Below are positions 8,241 to 17,063 of a stretch of 64,000 nucleotides of DNA, in pieces (the first letter of the stretch is position 1; each line of letters opens with the position of its first letter). The position numbers and the translations under genes are program-made. Source of the stretch: JADZEM01 sp046328125 (GTDB taxonomy: Bacteria > Chloroflexota > UBA6077 > JACCZL01); the NCBI GenBank assembly GCA_046328125.1, contig JAXLXF010000035.1, positions 1 through 64,000 on the forward strand, written 5' to 3'. The notes under the pieces are model-generated. The model did not search any database. It worked only from the letters and a program-made list of their open reading frames with translations, and was not told where the DNA came from.

Positions 8241-9188
8241 GTGGCGAGACGGTTCGGGGCTGAGGGGTATCAGTTCGAGATCGTCGAGGGCTGGCCCCAG
8301 GTTGACGTCAACGGCGTCGCGGCGACGGTCGCGTGCGACTCGAAGGGGCTGGTCTACGTCGGCATTCGCGACATTCCGCCCGGCGGCGGCTTCGGCAACA
8401 TCCTGCCGGGCAAGGGCCACGTCCTGGTGCTGAATCCGGACGGCTCGGTCAACAAGATCTGGGACACGGCGTTCTCGTCGCCGCACGCGGTCTGGATCGG
8501 GCCGGACGATGAGGTATTCGTGGCCGACACTGGCCTCCACACCATCACCAAGCACACCACGTCCGGCGAGCTCCTGATGACGCTCGGGACGCCTGGCCAG
8601 GCGGGCGCGCCCGGGATGCCGTTCAACATGCCCACCGGGGCGGTCCAGGCCCCGAACGGTGACATCGTGGTCTCGGACGGATACGGCCAGAACTGGATGC
8701 ACAAGTTCTCCCCAAAGGGCGAGCACATCCTCTCCTGGGGCGGCGGCGACCCGGTCTTTATCCAGCTGTTCCACGCGCGAGGTGGCGGTGGCGGCCCGAT
8801 CACCGGGACCGCTTCGACAAAGCCCGGCGAGTTCAACCTGCCGCACGACGTGCACGTGACGCCGGACGGCACGGTGTACGTGATGGACCGCGAGAACCGC
8901 CGCTGGCAGGTGTTCGACCTGGACGGCACGTACCTCTCGCAGGTGAACGACGTGAACAACCCGTGCGACCTGGCGGTGGACGCGGCCGGCATCTTCCACA
9001 TCGTGGGGGGCGGAGGCGTCAGCAGCTGGACCTCTGACGGGAAGAAGCTGAGCGAGTGGGGCGAGAAGGGCTCGGAGCCGGGCCAGTTCTTGAACGGCCC
9101 GCACGGCTGCTGGATCGACCCTGAGGGGAGCCTCTACATCGGCGAGGTGGGCGGGAACAACCGCCTCCAGAAGTTCCGCCGGGTGTAA
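8241..9188 (+). CDS. NHL-repeat six-bladed propeller protein
   Basis: A 315-residue protein built of NHL-type blades, with recurring PDGTVYVMDRENRR, PHAVWIGPDDEVFVADTG and PHGCWIDPEGSLYIGE units. It resembles the propeller of peptidyl-alpha-hydroxyglycine amidating lyase-like proteins, but no enzymatic role can be claimed. There is no signal peptide, so it should be cytoplasmic. The GTG start follows GGAGGG (8231-8236) after 4 nt. It converges on the YceI-like gene, with family B and C palindromes between. Confidence 0.85.
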   Translation: MARRFGAEGYQFEIVEGWPQVDVNGVAATVACDSKGLVYVGIRDIPPGGGFGNILPGKGHVLVLNPDGSVNKIWDTAFSSPHAVWIGPDDEVFVADTGLHTITKHTTSGELLMTLGTPGQAGAPGMPFNMPTGAVQAPNGDIVVSDGYGQNWMHKFSPKGEHILSWGGGDPVFIQLFHARGGGGGPITGTASTKPGEFNLPHDVHVTPDGTVYVMDRENRRWQVFDLDGTYLSQVNDVNNPCDLAVDAAGIFHIVGGGGVSSWTSDGKKLSEWGEKGSEPGQFLNGPHGCWIDPEGSLYIGEVGGNNRLQKFRRV

Positions 9189-9197
9189 TTCCGCCGA

Positions 9198-9258
9198 GGG
9201 CGCAATGAATTGCGCCCCTACCGGGTCTGAATCTGTAGGGGCGCAATTCATTGCGCCC
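9198..9258. repeat. palindrome-pair repeat, family B, copy 2
   Basis: Arms 9198-9220 and 9236-9258 are perfect 23-nt reverse complements, each containing GGGCGCAATGAATTGCGCCC, with a 15-nt loop unlike those of the other two copies. It starts 10 bp after the stop of the NHL gene and may act as its terminator. Confidence 0.8.
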
Positions 9259-9378
9259 GCCCGGGGGTGAGGGCAAGAAGAAGCCCCGCCCCCCAGCGAC
9301 GGCCTTCCGTGCGGACCGACTCTGGTCCGCGCGGCCCCCGGCCCATCGGCATGGGCGAGAGGCGATGCCGTTCGTCCT

Positions 9379-9406
9379 CCCCCTCTCCATCGCGATGGAG
9401 AGGGGG
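9379..9406. repeat. 28-bp perfect palindrome, family C
   Basis: CCCCCTCTCCATCG (9379-9392) is followed directly by its reverse complement (9393-9406) and then by a G-rich tail like those at 41798 and 43748. A second hairpin, TGCGGACC with GGTCCGCG, lies at about 9311-9333. Both sit between two converging genes. Confidence 0.75.
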
Positions 9407-9453
9407 CTGGGGGGTGGGGCTTTGTCAGAGGGGGCTCTGGGTGGGGCTCTGTC

Positions 9454-10179
9454 CTACGGGGCCGGCGGCGAGCTCACCAGTGCCTTCAGGTTGACCTCCG
9501 CGACCATGTCGTCCGAGACCCTGACCAGCGGCCCGATGCTCGGCGGGGTGATCCCGAACGAGGTCATCTTGAGGGTGGTGCGGGCCAGGCCGGTCATCTC
9601 GTCCGGCGTCATGTTGGCGGTGGTGTCGTAGGTGGTCGGCTGGGTGACGCCCTTCACCGTCTGATCGCCCGCCAGCTGGAACGCCGTGTCGCCGGCCGCC
9701 AGCGGCACGCCCAGGCCCGGCGCGCTGGTGATCTTGAACTCCGCGAACGGGAACTTGTCCGTCTGCAACAGCGTCTGCGCCCGGGTGTCGCTCAGCGGCG
9801 ACTCGCAGTGGAACGTGCGCTGATCCACGACCACCTTCGAGAGGTCGGGGGCGATCGAGCCGTCAGGGTTGAGCACGATCTCGCCGGTCACGTCCTTGGT
9901 GGCGCAGGCGGCCGGCTTGGCCGGCTGCCCAAGCGTGCTCACGGACAAGATGTACTTCGCCTGGTTCTCGCCGGGCACCAGCGCCAGGTGAACCAGGCCG
10001 TCCGGCGATTCGGCGCGAACGGTGACCGCGCTCGGGGCTGTCGGAGCAGCTGATGCGACGGTAGCCGATCCACCCGAGAACGGGAGCAGCAGGCTGGCCG
10101 CGACGGCTGCCGCGAGGATCGCGCGGCTTCGGGTGATGCGAGAGCCGGATGTGCCGATGGAAGGCAGATACTGCCGCAT
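9454..10179 (-). CDS. secreted YceI-like domain protein
   Basis: A protein of 241 residues from ATG 10179, chosen because GGGAGAG lies 5 nt upstream and a signal peptide follows (basic start, hydrophobic RAILAAAVAASLLLPFSGG). An in-frame start at 10218 adds 13 Pro-rich residues. The mature part fits the YceI lipocalin-like fold: VTGEIVLNPDGSIAPDLSKVV, then LQTDKFPFAEFKI, and a late LKMTSFGITPP. YceI proteins bind polyisoprenoid-type lipids in the periplasm or outside the cell; the ligand here is unknown. A family A repeat lies in its upstream region. Confidence 0.8.
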   Translation of the reverse strand: MRQYLPSIGTSGSRITRSRAILAAAVAASLLLPFSGGSATVASAAPTAPSAVTVRAESPDGLVHLALVPGENQAKYILSVSTLGQPAKPAACATKDVTGEIVLNPDGSIAPDLSKVVVDQRTFHCESPLSDTRAQTLLQTDKFPFAEFKITSAPGLGVPLAAGDTAFQLAGDQTVKGVTQPTTYDTTANMTPDEMTGLARTTLKMTSFGITPPSIGPLVRVSDDMVAEVNLKALVSSPPAP

Positions 10180-10404
10180 GTGCGCTCTCCCTGGTGGGTC
10201 TGGGCTCGGGGGTGTCATGCCGCCCCAACGAGACAGGGCGGGATCTGCACGCGACGCGTTGGGTGTGTGGGGTGTGTCCGCGCGCGCCGAGCAAGGTCAC
10301 AGAGAACAGCCTACCCGGCTCCGCGGCGCGATTCGGTGCTCCTGACGACAGGAAAACTGTTAGCTTGCGAGCTCAGGCGAATCTCCCTCACCTCCCAGCG
10401 AGAC

Positions 10405-10511
10405 CGTGGGCTGAAGCCCACGTCTACATTCAACTGTCGCTCTGCGACAGGATGGCGCGCTTCGGCGTCGCAGCGCGACGCCATGACTGTAGGCGGGGCT
10501 TTCAAGCCCCG
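10405..10511. repeat. four-hairpin repeat element, family A, copy 1 (107 bp)
   Basis: In order: hairpin CGTGGGCTGAAGCCCACG, left arm TCTACATTCA, hairpin CTGTCGCTCTGCGACAG, a 15-nt linker, hairpin CGTCGCAGCGCGACG, right arm TGACTGTAGG, hairpin CGGGGCTTTCAAGCCCCG. Length and order equal those of the copy at 29078. In hairpin 1, TT/AA of that copy is replaced here by CT/AG, a change on both sides that keeps the stem. It ends 8 bp before the -10-like box of the PAC2 gene. Confidence 0.85.
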
Positions 10512-10518
10512 CCGAGGC

Positions 10519-10524
10519 TACAAT
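10519..10524 (+). promoter_or_regulatory. -10-like TACAAT immediately before the PAC2 start
   Basis: TACAAT ends 5 nt before ATG 10530 and there is no Shine-Dalgarno sequence, consistent with a leaderless transcript. A convincing -35 is not visible; that position falls in the last hairpin of the family A element. Confidence 0.3.
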
Positions 10525-10529
10525 CGGAC

Positions 10530-11396
10530 ATGCTGAAGGTCCACTCTCAACCGACGTTGCGGTCGCCGGTGCTGTTGTGCGCGCTCTCGGGCTGGCCCGA
10601 CGCCGGGCAGGCCGCCAGCGGCGCCATCGAGTATCTGATCATGAAGTGGGCGCCGCGCCGGTTCGCGGAGCTCGATTCGAGCCGGGCGTACGTCCAGACC
10701 AACAACCGCCCCCGCAGCAAGCTGACCCGCGGCGGACAACGTCGCCTGATCTGGCCGACATTCGCCTGCTACGCACTGCCGGTGCCACAGGCCCCCCGCG
10801 ATCTGGTGCTGTTGCTCGGCCCGGAGCCGGACCTGAGATGGCGCACCTGCGCGAACGCGATCGTGGACCTGGCCCAGCAGCTGGGCAGCGATCTGGTGGT
10901 GGGTCTCGGGGCCTACCTCGCCTCGACGCCGCACGGCGGGCCGGTCGTGCTGTCTGGCCGAGGCACCCGTCCGGAGCTGCGGCGGGCGCTGTCGGCGCTT
11001 GGCTTGCAGGACGGCAAGTACGAGGGGCCGACCGGCTTCCTGACCGTCCTCCAGGAAGCGACGGTCGAGCGCGGCATGGCCTCGGCCTCGATCTGGGCGG
11101 CGGCCCCGGTCTACTTGCGGGACCTCTCCAATCCGAAGCTCTCGGCAGCGCTGCTGGAGATCGTGGAGAAGGTGCTGCGCGTCGATCTCGGGCTGACGGA
11201 GCTGGAAGTAGCGGGCCGCGATCTCGAGCGGCGCATCGACGACGAGCTGGCGCGCCGGCCAGACCTCGAGCGGTTCGTCCGCCGGCTGGCAACAGACACC
11301 AATTTCGACCCCGACGACGAGCCGGAGGCCGAGGATCTGCTCGACGATCTGGAGCAGTACCTGCAGCGCCTCCGCGACGACGAGGAGGACGAGTAG
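10530..11396 (+). CDS. PAC2 family protein
   Basis: A 288-residue cytoplasmic protein of the PAC2 (proteasome-assembly-chaperone-like) family: it opens with SPVLLCALSGWPDAGQAASG, the PAC2 pattern, followed by alternating strands and helices (LVLLLGPEPDLRW, DLVVGLGAYLAS). The C-terminus is very acidic (DDEPEAEDLLDDLEQYLQRLRDDEEDE region, residues 262-288). In actinobacteria the family occurs in genomes with proteasomes, but its biochemical role is not settled. ATG 10530 is chosen because the frame upstream runs through the non-coding repeat and lacks coding bias. Confidence 0.85.
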   Translation: MLKVHSQPTLRSPVLLCALSGWPDAGQAASGAIEYLIMKWAPRRFAELDSSRAYVQTNNRPRSKLTRGGQRRLIWPTFACYALPVPQAPRDLVLLLGPEPDLRWRTCANAIVDLAQQLGSDLVVGLGAYLASTPHGGPVVLSGRGTRPELRRALSALGLQDGKYEGPTGFLTVLQEATVERGMASASIWAAAPVYLRDLSNPKLSAALLEIVEKVLRVDLGLTELEVAGRDLERRIDDELARRPDLERFVRRLATDTNFDPDDEPEAEDLLDDLEQYLQRLRDDEEDE

Positions 11397-11549
11397 CTGC
11401 CCAAAACTGAGACGACGCGCAGCGCGCACCATATGTCATGTTGAGAGTAACGGGGCAACCCGCCGTTGGACTCGTTTCCTGTCACGTCCATCGGCGGGTG
11501 CGCGGCCCAGATCGAACGACCTGGCCCTGAGAGTGCGTCATGGTGTCAG

Positions 11550-14500
11550 CTATCGGAAGGCGTCTGGCCCGCCGCCAACAAACGTGCGCCAGTCACCGCA
11601 GCCGTCGTGGAGCACGACCGGGTTGACGGTGGCTCCGCCGGACGGGACGAGGCGCTGGATCGTAAACGAGACCGAGGTCGTGCCGGCCGGCGGCGTAAAC
11701 GTGAAGCCGGTCGTTTGACCGGTTGGCCCACCTGTTGGCGTGGTGACGGCCACGCGGGCATTGTCGAACGATCGACCCTGCGCGCCAAACTGAATCGAGC
11801 TGATGGTGCCGCAGCCGGGTCTGGCGGTGACGGTCGCCAGCAGCGTCGGGCCACTCGGCTGGACGCCCGGCAGGCGAGTGACGGTCACCCCGGCATTCAC
11901 CTGCGCGAACGTCGCGGTGACGGTCTTCGCGGCGGTCATCGTGACCGTGCAGCTGGTCCCGGACGACGTGTCGCAGCCAGTCCAGCCTGCGAAGCTCGTG
12001 CCGGCGGCTGGTGCCGCCGTCAGGGTCACCGACGTGCCAGGAGCAAGCGTCATGCTGCAGGTGGCGCCGCAGGCGATGCCGGCCGGAGTGCTGGTGACGG
12101 TGCCGGTGCCGGATCCGGCCCTGGTGACGGTCAGGATCGGGTTGGCGGTGAACGTCGCGGTCACCGACTTCGCGGCAGACATGGTGACGGTGCAGGACGT
12201 GCCGTTCGAGGAGTCACAGCCGGCCCAGCTCGTGAACGTCGAGCCGGCTGCCGGGCTGGCCGCGAGCGTGACCTGGGTACTGGCGGTGTAGCTCTCGGAG
12301 CAGTCCGTGCCGCAAGAGATGCCGGCCGGATTGCTGGTGACCGTGCCACTGCCGGTGCCGTTCTTGACGAGCGTCAGCAGGAATGTTGACGGGGGCGCCA
12401 CGTCGAACGTGGCCGTGACCGTCTTGGCGACATCCATCGTGACGATGCACGTACCGGTAAGGTTCGTACAGGCGCCGCTCCAGCCCGAGAACACGGAACC
12501 CGACGCGGGGGTGGCCGTGAGGGTGACCTGCGTGCCGCTGGCAAAGCTGAACGTGCAGGTAGCGCCGCAATCGATGCCGGTGGGGCTGCTGGTGACCGTT
12601 CCACTTCCCGTCCCATTGCGAGTCACCGTGAGGTTCTTTGGCGTGTCCGCGATCACCAGGGTGTAGTCGCGTGTCACCGGGCTCGTCGTCTGTGCGTTTG
12701 CGTCGGCTACCCGTATGGTGAACGTCGCTGTCGCGGCGACGGTCGGCGTCCCGGAGATCGCGCCGGTGGTGCCATTGAGCGTCAGGCCCGTGGGCAGCGT
12801 GCCCGTGCTTACCGTCCAGGAATACGGGGCAATTCCCCCTGTCGCCTGAAGTGACTTCGAGTATGTGACGCCGACGGTTCCATCAGGTAGGGGTGACAGC
12901 GTGCTGATGAACAACGGAGCAACTGTTGCCGTCGAATCTGAGATGGAGTTGTTTCCCCAGTTCGGGTCGGCGGTCTGACTGGACGCCTGAACCGTGTTCG
13001 TCAAGCTCGCGGCTGCCCCTCCATCGACGGCGACGTTCATCGCTATGGATACGGACGCGCCCGCGGCCAGATCACCCGCGCGGCTACAGGAGATCTCCTG
13101 GCCCGTGTGTGAGCACGCCCACCCTTCGCCGGTAGCATTGACGTAGGTGAGACCCGCGGGCAGCGTGTCGCGCACCTGCAGCGGACCAACAGCGATTGCA
13201 GATCCATTGTTCTTCACCGTCAGCGTATAGCTGCCACCCTGTCCCCGGATGAACGAGCCAGCATGGGCGGACTGCGCTTCGATATCAGCCATGGCCGTGA
13301 AATTGGTTGCCCGGTAGATCCAAGAGTCGCCGAGCGAGACGTTGTTGGCACTCGGCGTGTTGTTCTGCCAGCCCTGGCCGCCGAAGAGGCGCACGGTACG
13401 ACTCGACTCATCCCATACAGCCGCGAAGCTCGTGCGTGGAGCCGGGTGGGAGCCGCCGGCACTCAGTCTAGACCAGGCCCGCGCGGCGAAGCTGTAACTC
13501 CAGACCTCGTCCTTGTACGCCCAGCATTGGTAGCAGTAGTTCTGATACCCATACGTGCCACCGTCGATGACGAGCATCTGGTGACCCGTACGATCCCAGA
13601 CTGCACTCTGTCCCTCGCGACCATCCGGGACCGTGCCGGTGCTGGTGAGCTTCGTCCACACGCCGGCCGATGGGGAGAACGCCCAGAGCTCGTTGTAGTA
13701 CGTGTTGTTGTTGAGGCCGCCGGGGTTGTAGACGCCTCCGAACACGAACAGGAGCTGGTCGTCCTCGCTCCACGCCAGCGAGACGTTGGAACGCTGGCTT
13801 GGGATGGTTCCGCCAGCCGTCAGGGCGATCCAGGCGTTCTGGGTCGGGTCGTAGGCGCGGACGTCGTCCGTCAGGCCCTTGCCCAGGTACACCAGCAGTC
13901 GCGCGCCGCCACGATCCCAGACCGCGCCCATGAGCGCCTGCGCCGGCGCCGAGCCGGATGGCGTCAACTGGTCCCAGCGACGCGTCGCCGGCGTGTAGCT
14001 CCAGAGCTGCCAACCGGCCGGCGCACTGTTCGAACCGAACACCAGCATCCGGTGGTTGGTCGCATCCCAGACGGCCTTCGCCGAGGACAACCGGACCGGG
14101 GCGGGCGTCGACGGCAGTTGCTGCTCCCAGAGGTTCGTCGTCCGGTCGTACCGCCACAACTGATTTGAGACGCCACCGAAGACGAACAACTGCTGATGCT
14201 CGTCATCCCAGGCGGTCGCATGTCCTGAGCGTCCGGCCGGCACCGTGCCGGGCGACACTGATTGCCCCCAAGCGTTTGGAGACGGGAGAGATGGAGCGCT
14301 GGATACCGGCGCAGCCTGCGCTGCTCCCGCGGCGTAGACCCACAGATCGCTCAGCGTGACATTGCTGCCGCTTGGTGTGTTGTTCGGCCAACCCTGGCCG
14401 CCGAAGAGGCGGAGAGTCCGAGACGACTCGTCCCAGACTGCCGCGAAATTGATGCGTGAAGCGGGGTGCGTGCCACCGGCGCTGAGCTTCGTCCAACCGC

Positions 14501-16754
14501 GTGCCACGAAGCTGTAGCTCCAGACCTCGTCCTTGTACGCCCAGCATTGGTAGCAGTAGTTCTGATACCCATACGTGCCACCGTCGACGAGGAGCATTTG
14601 ACGCCCTGCGCGATCCCAGACCGCGCTCTGCCCCTCACGGCCATCCGGGACCGTGCCGGTGCTCGCCACCTCCGTCCACGCGCCGGCCGACGGCGAGAAC
14701 GCCCAGAGCTCGTTGTAGTACGTGTTGTTGTTGAGGCCGCCGGGGTTGTAGACGCCTCCGAACACGAACAGGAGCTGGTCGTCCTCGCTCCACGCCAGCG
14801 AGACGTTGGAGCGCTGACTCGGGATCGTGCCGCCGGCCGTCAGGACGGACCAGGCGTTCTGGGTCGGGTCGTAGGCACGGACGTCGTCGGTCAGGCCCTT
14901 GCCCAGGTACACCAGCATCCGCGCGCTGCCGCGATCCCAGACGGCGCCGGCCAGCGCCTGAGCGGGAGCCGAGCCGGACGGGGTCAGTTGGTCCCAACGG
15001 CGCGTGGAGGGCGTGAAGCTCCAGAGCTGCCAGCCAGCCGGGGCGCTGTTCAAGCCGAAGACCAATATGCGGTGATTGGCCGCGTCCCAGACGGCTTTCG
15101 CTGACGAGAGCCGGACCGGAGCCGGCGTGGACGGCAGCTGCTGCTCCCACAGGTTCGTCGTCCGGTCATATCGCCACAATTCGTTGGTGTTGTTCCCGCC
15201 GAACACGAACAACTGCTGGTGCTCGCCGTCCCAGGCGGTCGCATGTCCTGCCCGTGCCTGTGGTGACGTATTACACGGAGTCACAGATGCCCAGGTGTTG
15301 GCGGTAGGCAGCGTCGGAATGACGCACGGCGTGCCCTTCTTGACGGTCAACACACCATTCGGAGAGTACCGAATGGCGCCGCTCTGGTCGGCAACATCAA
15401 GGCCCAGTTGGATCTGCTGGTCTGGCAGCGACGACACGTCCCAATCGAAGGTGTACGGAGATCCGGTGAACTGGTGAACGACGTGCCATTCGCCGTTGTA
15501 CAGGGCTGTCATGTTTACATGGTCGATCGGCAGGCGCGAGGTGATCTGGGCTGACAGCTGCACGACGCCGTTGATAGTTGCACCTGCGGACGGCGTCGTG
15601 TATTGGGCGGTGACTGCGTGCCGGTTCTGCCAGGCATCGCCGAGGGCCTTGAGCGCGTCATCGACCCAGATGACGGCCTGATCGTTGGACAATGGCTCGC
15701 TGTGGTTGTTGAACAGGAGGTTGATGCCGTCAGAGATGCATTGCGGGCTGGTCGCCTTTCCAATCGATCCGAGCTGCTGGTCGGCGTGGATAGTGACCGG
15801 CGCGTCATCCCACTTCGCGGTGCCGTATGCCACCGTCACCGTCCCGTCCCATGGCCACTGACAGGGGTACATACGCAGCGGTAGCTCTAGCCCGTTCACC
15901 AGATAGTCAGCCGTCGATTCAATCGACGTCACGTCGAAGGATCGTCCGGCGTCTGGCAGCGAGGGGACGATGCTCTCAGCCAGACTTCGGTCGTCGTTGG
16001 CCAGCTGGAGGTCGCGCATGACGGCGTCGCCGAAGAACCACTGCAGTCCGCCATTCCAGGCGAAGCACCAGAAGGAGCCGGTGAACGAGCTGCAGCCATC
16101 GCGCACGGCGTTGGCCATCGGGCTCCCGCCCACCGGGCTCTCCAACAATACGATGGCATGGACGTGGTCTCGGAGGGCGCTGAGCGGCGAAAGGCGAGCT
16201 GCCCACCGCGTCGCCACGACCCCGCCCAGGCTGTACCCAACAAGGTCGATCTGGGCCTTGGGGTCGCTCGTGACAAGGTCGGCGATCAGCCAGTCGAGCG
16301 TCGCGACCTGGATGTCAACGGATTGTTGGGTGTCGCCGACGGTGTAGACGGGCGTCGCCATGATCGAGGAGAGGTGATCCAGCGTAGCCGATCCCGACGG
16401 GCACCCGCCGTTCCAGCCTTCGCAATATCGGCCGCCCGCGGCGTGCTGCGCCGCAGCCCCGTAACTGAAGAAGACGAAGCCGGCCCAGCCGCCGTTGGGA
16501 GGGGCTGCAGTCTCATAATTCAGAAATGCTGCGAAACGCTCGCGGTTCGGAGAAGCGGCATCCGATGATGTGTGGATGCCGTCGATGAAGACGATGTAGC
16601 GGTGTGGAAGATCGTCCGCAAGGGCCAATCTGGTCGCGGCGGGACGTCCCACGATGTCGATGAGAACGAGCAGTGTTACCAGCGTGACCAGTCTGGCCAG
16701 CCAGACCCTAGACCACTGTTGGCCAGGGTTCACTGGCTCACCCCGCGAGCGCAC
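11550..16754 (-). CDS. giant secreted mosaic: alpha/beta-hydrolase, two kelch modules, DUF11, Ig-like, three InlB-type repeats
   Basis: A 1734-residue extracellular protein. A signal peptide or anchor (about 16-46) precedes an alpha/beta-hydrolase domain (about 50-390) with lipase elbow GYSLGG (Ser175). Two kelch modules of about 340 residues (about 490-1160) repeat LFVFGG and WDRxGxxMLV motifs. Then come a DUF11 domain (SYTLTVKNNGSA, DTLPAGLTYVNAT), a putative-Ig domain (GLTLNGTTGAISGTP) and three copies of a 75-residue InlB B-type repeat (GSGTVTSxPxGIxCG to VTATF). It ends in a domain closing on CGDWRTFVGGG, shared with the PQQ dehydrogenase at 33994. GTG 16733, with GGGGTGA upstream, is an alternative start. 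Probably a surface enzyme-adhesin; substrate unknown. Confidence 0.9.
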   Translation of the reverse strand: MRSRGEPVNPGQQWSRVWLARLVTLVTLLVLIDIVGRPAATRLALADDLPHRYIVFIDGIHTSSDAASPNRERFAAFLNYETAAPPNGGWAGFVFFSYGAAAQHAAGGRYCEGWNGGCPSGSATLDHLSSIMATPVYTVGDTQQSVDIQVATLDWLIADLVTSDPKAQIDLVGYSLGGVVATRWAARLSPLSALRDHVHAIVLLESPVGGSPMANAVRDGCSSFTGSFWCFAWNGGLQWFFGDAVMRDLQLANDDRSLAESIVPSLPDAGRSFDVTSIESTADYLVNGLELPLRMYPCQWPWDGTVTVAYGTAKWDDAPVTIHADQQLGSIGKATSPQCISDGINLLFNNHSEPLSNDQAVIWVDDALKALGDAWQNRHAVTAQYTTPSAGATINGVVQLSAQITSRLPIDHVNMTALYNGEWHVVHQFTGSPYTFDWDVSSLPDQQIQLGLDVADQSGAIRYSPNGVLTVKKGTPCVIPTLPTANTWASVTPCNTSPQARAGHATAWDGEHQQLFVFGGNNTNELWRYDRTTNLWEQQLPSTPAPVRLSSAKAVWDAANHRILVFGLNSAPAGWQLWSFTPSTRRWDQLTPSGSAPAQALAGAVWDRGSARMLVYLGKGLTDDVRAYDPTQNAWSVLTAGGTIPSQRSNVSLAWSEDDQLLFVFGGVYNPGGLNNNTYYNELWAFSPSAGAWTEVASTGTVPDGREGQSAVWDRAGRQMLLVDGGTYGYQNYCYQCWAYKDEVWSYSFVARGWTKLSAGGTHPASRINFAAVWDESSRTLRLFGGQGWPNNTPSGSNVTLSDLWVYAAGAAQAAPVSSAPSLPSPNAWGQSVSPGTVPAGRSGHATAWDDEHQQLFVFGGVSNQLWRYDRTTNLWEQQLPSTPAPVRLSSAKAVWDATNHRMLVFGSNSAPAGWQLWSYTPATRRWDQLTPSGSAPAQALMGAVWDRGGARLLVYLGKGLTDDVRAYDPTQNAWIALTAGGTIPSQRSNVSLAWSEDDQLLFVFGGVYNPGGLNNNTYYNELWAFSPSAGVWTKLTSTGTVPDGREGQSAVWDRTGHQMLVIDGGTYGYQNYCYQCWAYKDEVWSYSFAARAWSRLSAGGSHPAPRTSFAAVWDESSRTVRLFGGQGWQNNTPSANNVSLGDSWIYRATNFTAMADIEAQSAHAGSFIRGQGGSYTLTVKNNGSAIAVGPLQVRDTLPAGLTYVNATGEGWACSHTGQEISCSRAGDLAAGASVSIAMNVAVDGGAAASLTNTVQASSQTADPNWGNNSISDSTATVAPLFISTLSPLPDGTVGVTYSKSLQATGGIAPYSWTVSTGTLPTGLTLNGTTGAISGTPTVAATATFTIRVADANAQTTSPVTRDYTLVIADTPKNLTVTRNGTGSGTVTSSPTGIDCGATCTFSFASGTQVTLTATPASGSVFSGWSGACTNLTGTCIVTMDVAKTVTATFDVAPPSTFLLTLVKNGTGSGTVTSNPAGISCGTDCSESYTASTQVTLAASPAAGSTFTSWAGCDSSNGTSCTVTMSAAKSVTATFTANPILTVTRAGSGTGTVTSTPAGIACGATCSMTLAPGTSVTLTAAPAAGTSFAGWTGCDTSSGTSCTVTMTAAKTVTATFAQVNAGVTVTRLPGVQPSGPTLLATVTARPGCGTISSIQFGAQGRSFDNARVAVTTPTGGPTGQTTGFTFTPPAGTTSVSFTIQRLVPSGGATVNPVVLHDGCGDWRTFVGGGPDAFR
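13240..15280 (-). repeat. in-gene tandem duplication, about 1020-bp unit
   Basis: The two kelch modules are also repeated at DNA level with an offset of 1020 bp: stretches near 13501-13560 and 13681-13760 recur identically at 14521-14580 and 14701-14780. Differences elsewhere are mostly single substitutions. This indicates a fairly recent duplication of the whole propeller module, or gene conversion between copies. Confidence 0.85.
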
Positions 16755-17063
16755 AGAAAGCAGAGCCTGCTGATCTGTACATGAGAAGAGATGGATTGTG
16801 GGAAAAGAGCCACAGTGCCCTCGTGATCCTGGAGCCGCCGCGACACGACTACGTCGCAGCTACACGATCAACGTATCGAGCAGACTACGGGCAAGGATAC
16901 TCGAAGCATCGCAAGACTGCAAGACCGATCACCAGAATGCAACCGTGACGACCGACGGTTCGCGCCACAGGTTTCCGGCTGCTAGGCTCGGGAACAACCC
17001 GATGGCGCCGGAGCATGGTGTGATTGGGGTACTCTGTCCGCGTGGCACTCAGGGAGGACACAC
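16755..17063. other. intergenic region, no feature recognised
   Basis: This 309-bp spacer separates the divergent mosaic and alcohol dehydrogenase genes. It is less GC-rich than its surroundings, as promoter regions often are. A TACTCT box lies at about 17030, but no convincing -35 pairs with it. The only open frame (from 16798) has poor coding bias. Confidence 0.4.

Larger units (their letters stand above)
10180..10529. other. intergenic region between divergent genes
   Basis: This 350-bp spacer separates the YceI-like gene (leftward) from the PAC2 gene (rightward). It holds the family A element at 10405-10511 and a promoter-like TACAAT at 10519. I see no additional gene; open frames here lack coding bias. 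Confidence 0.5.
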
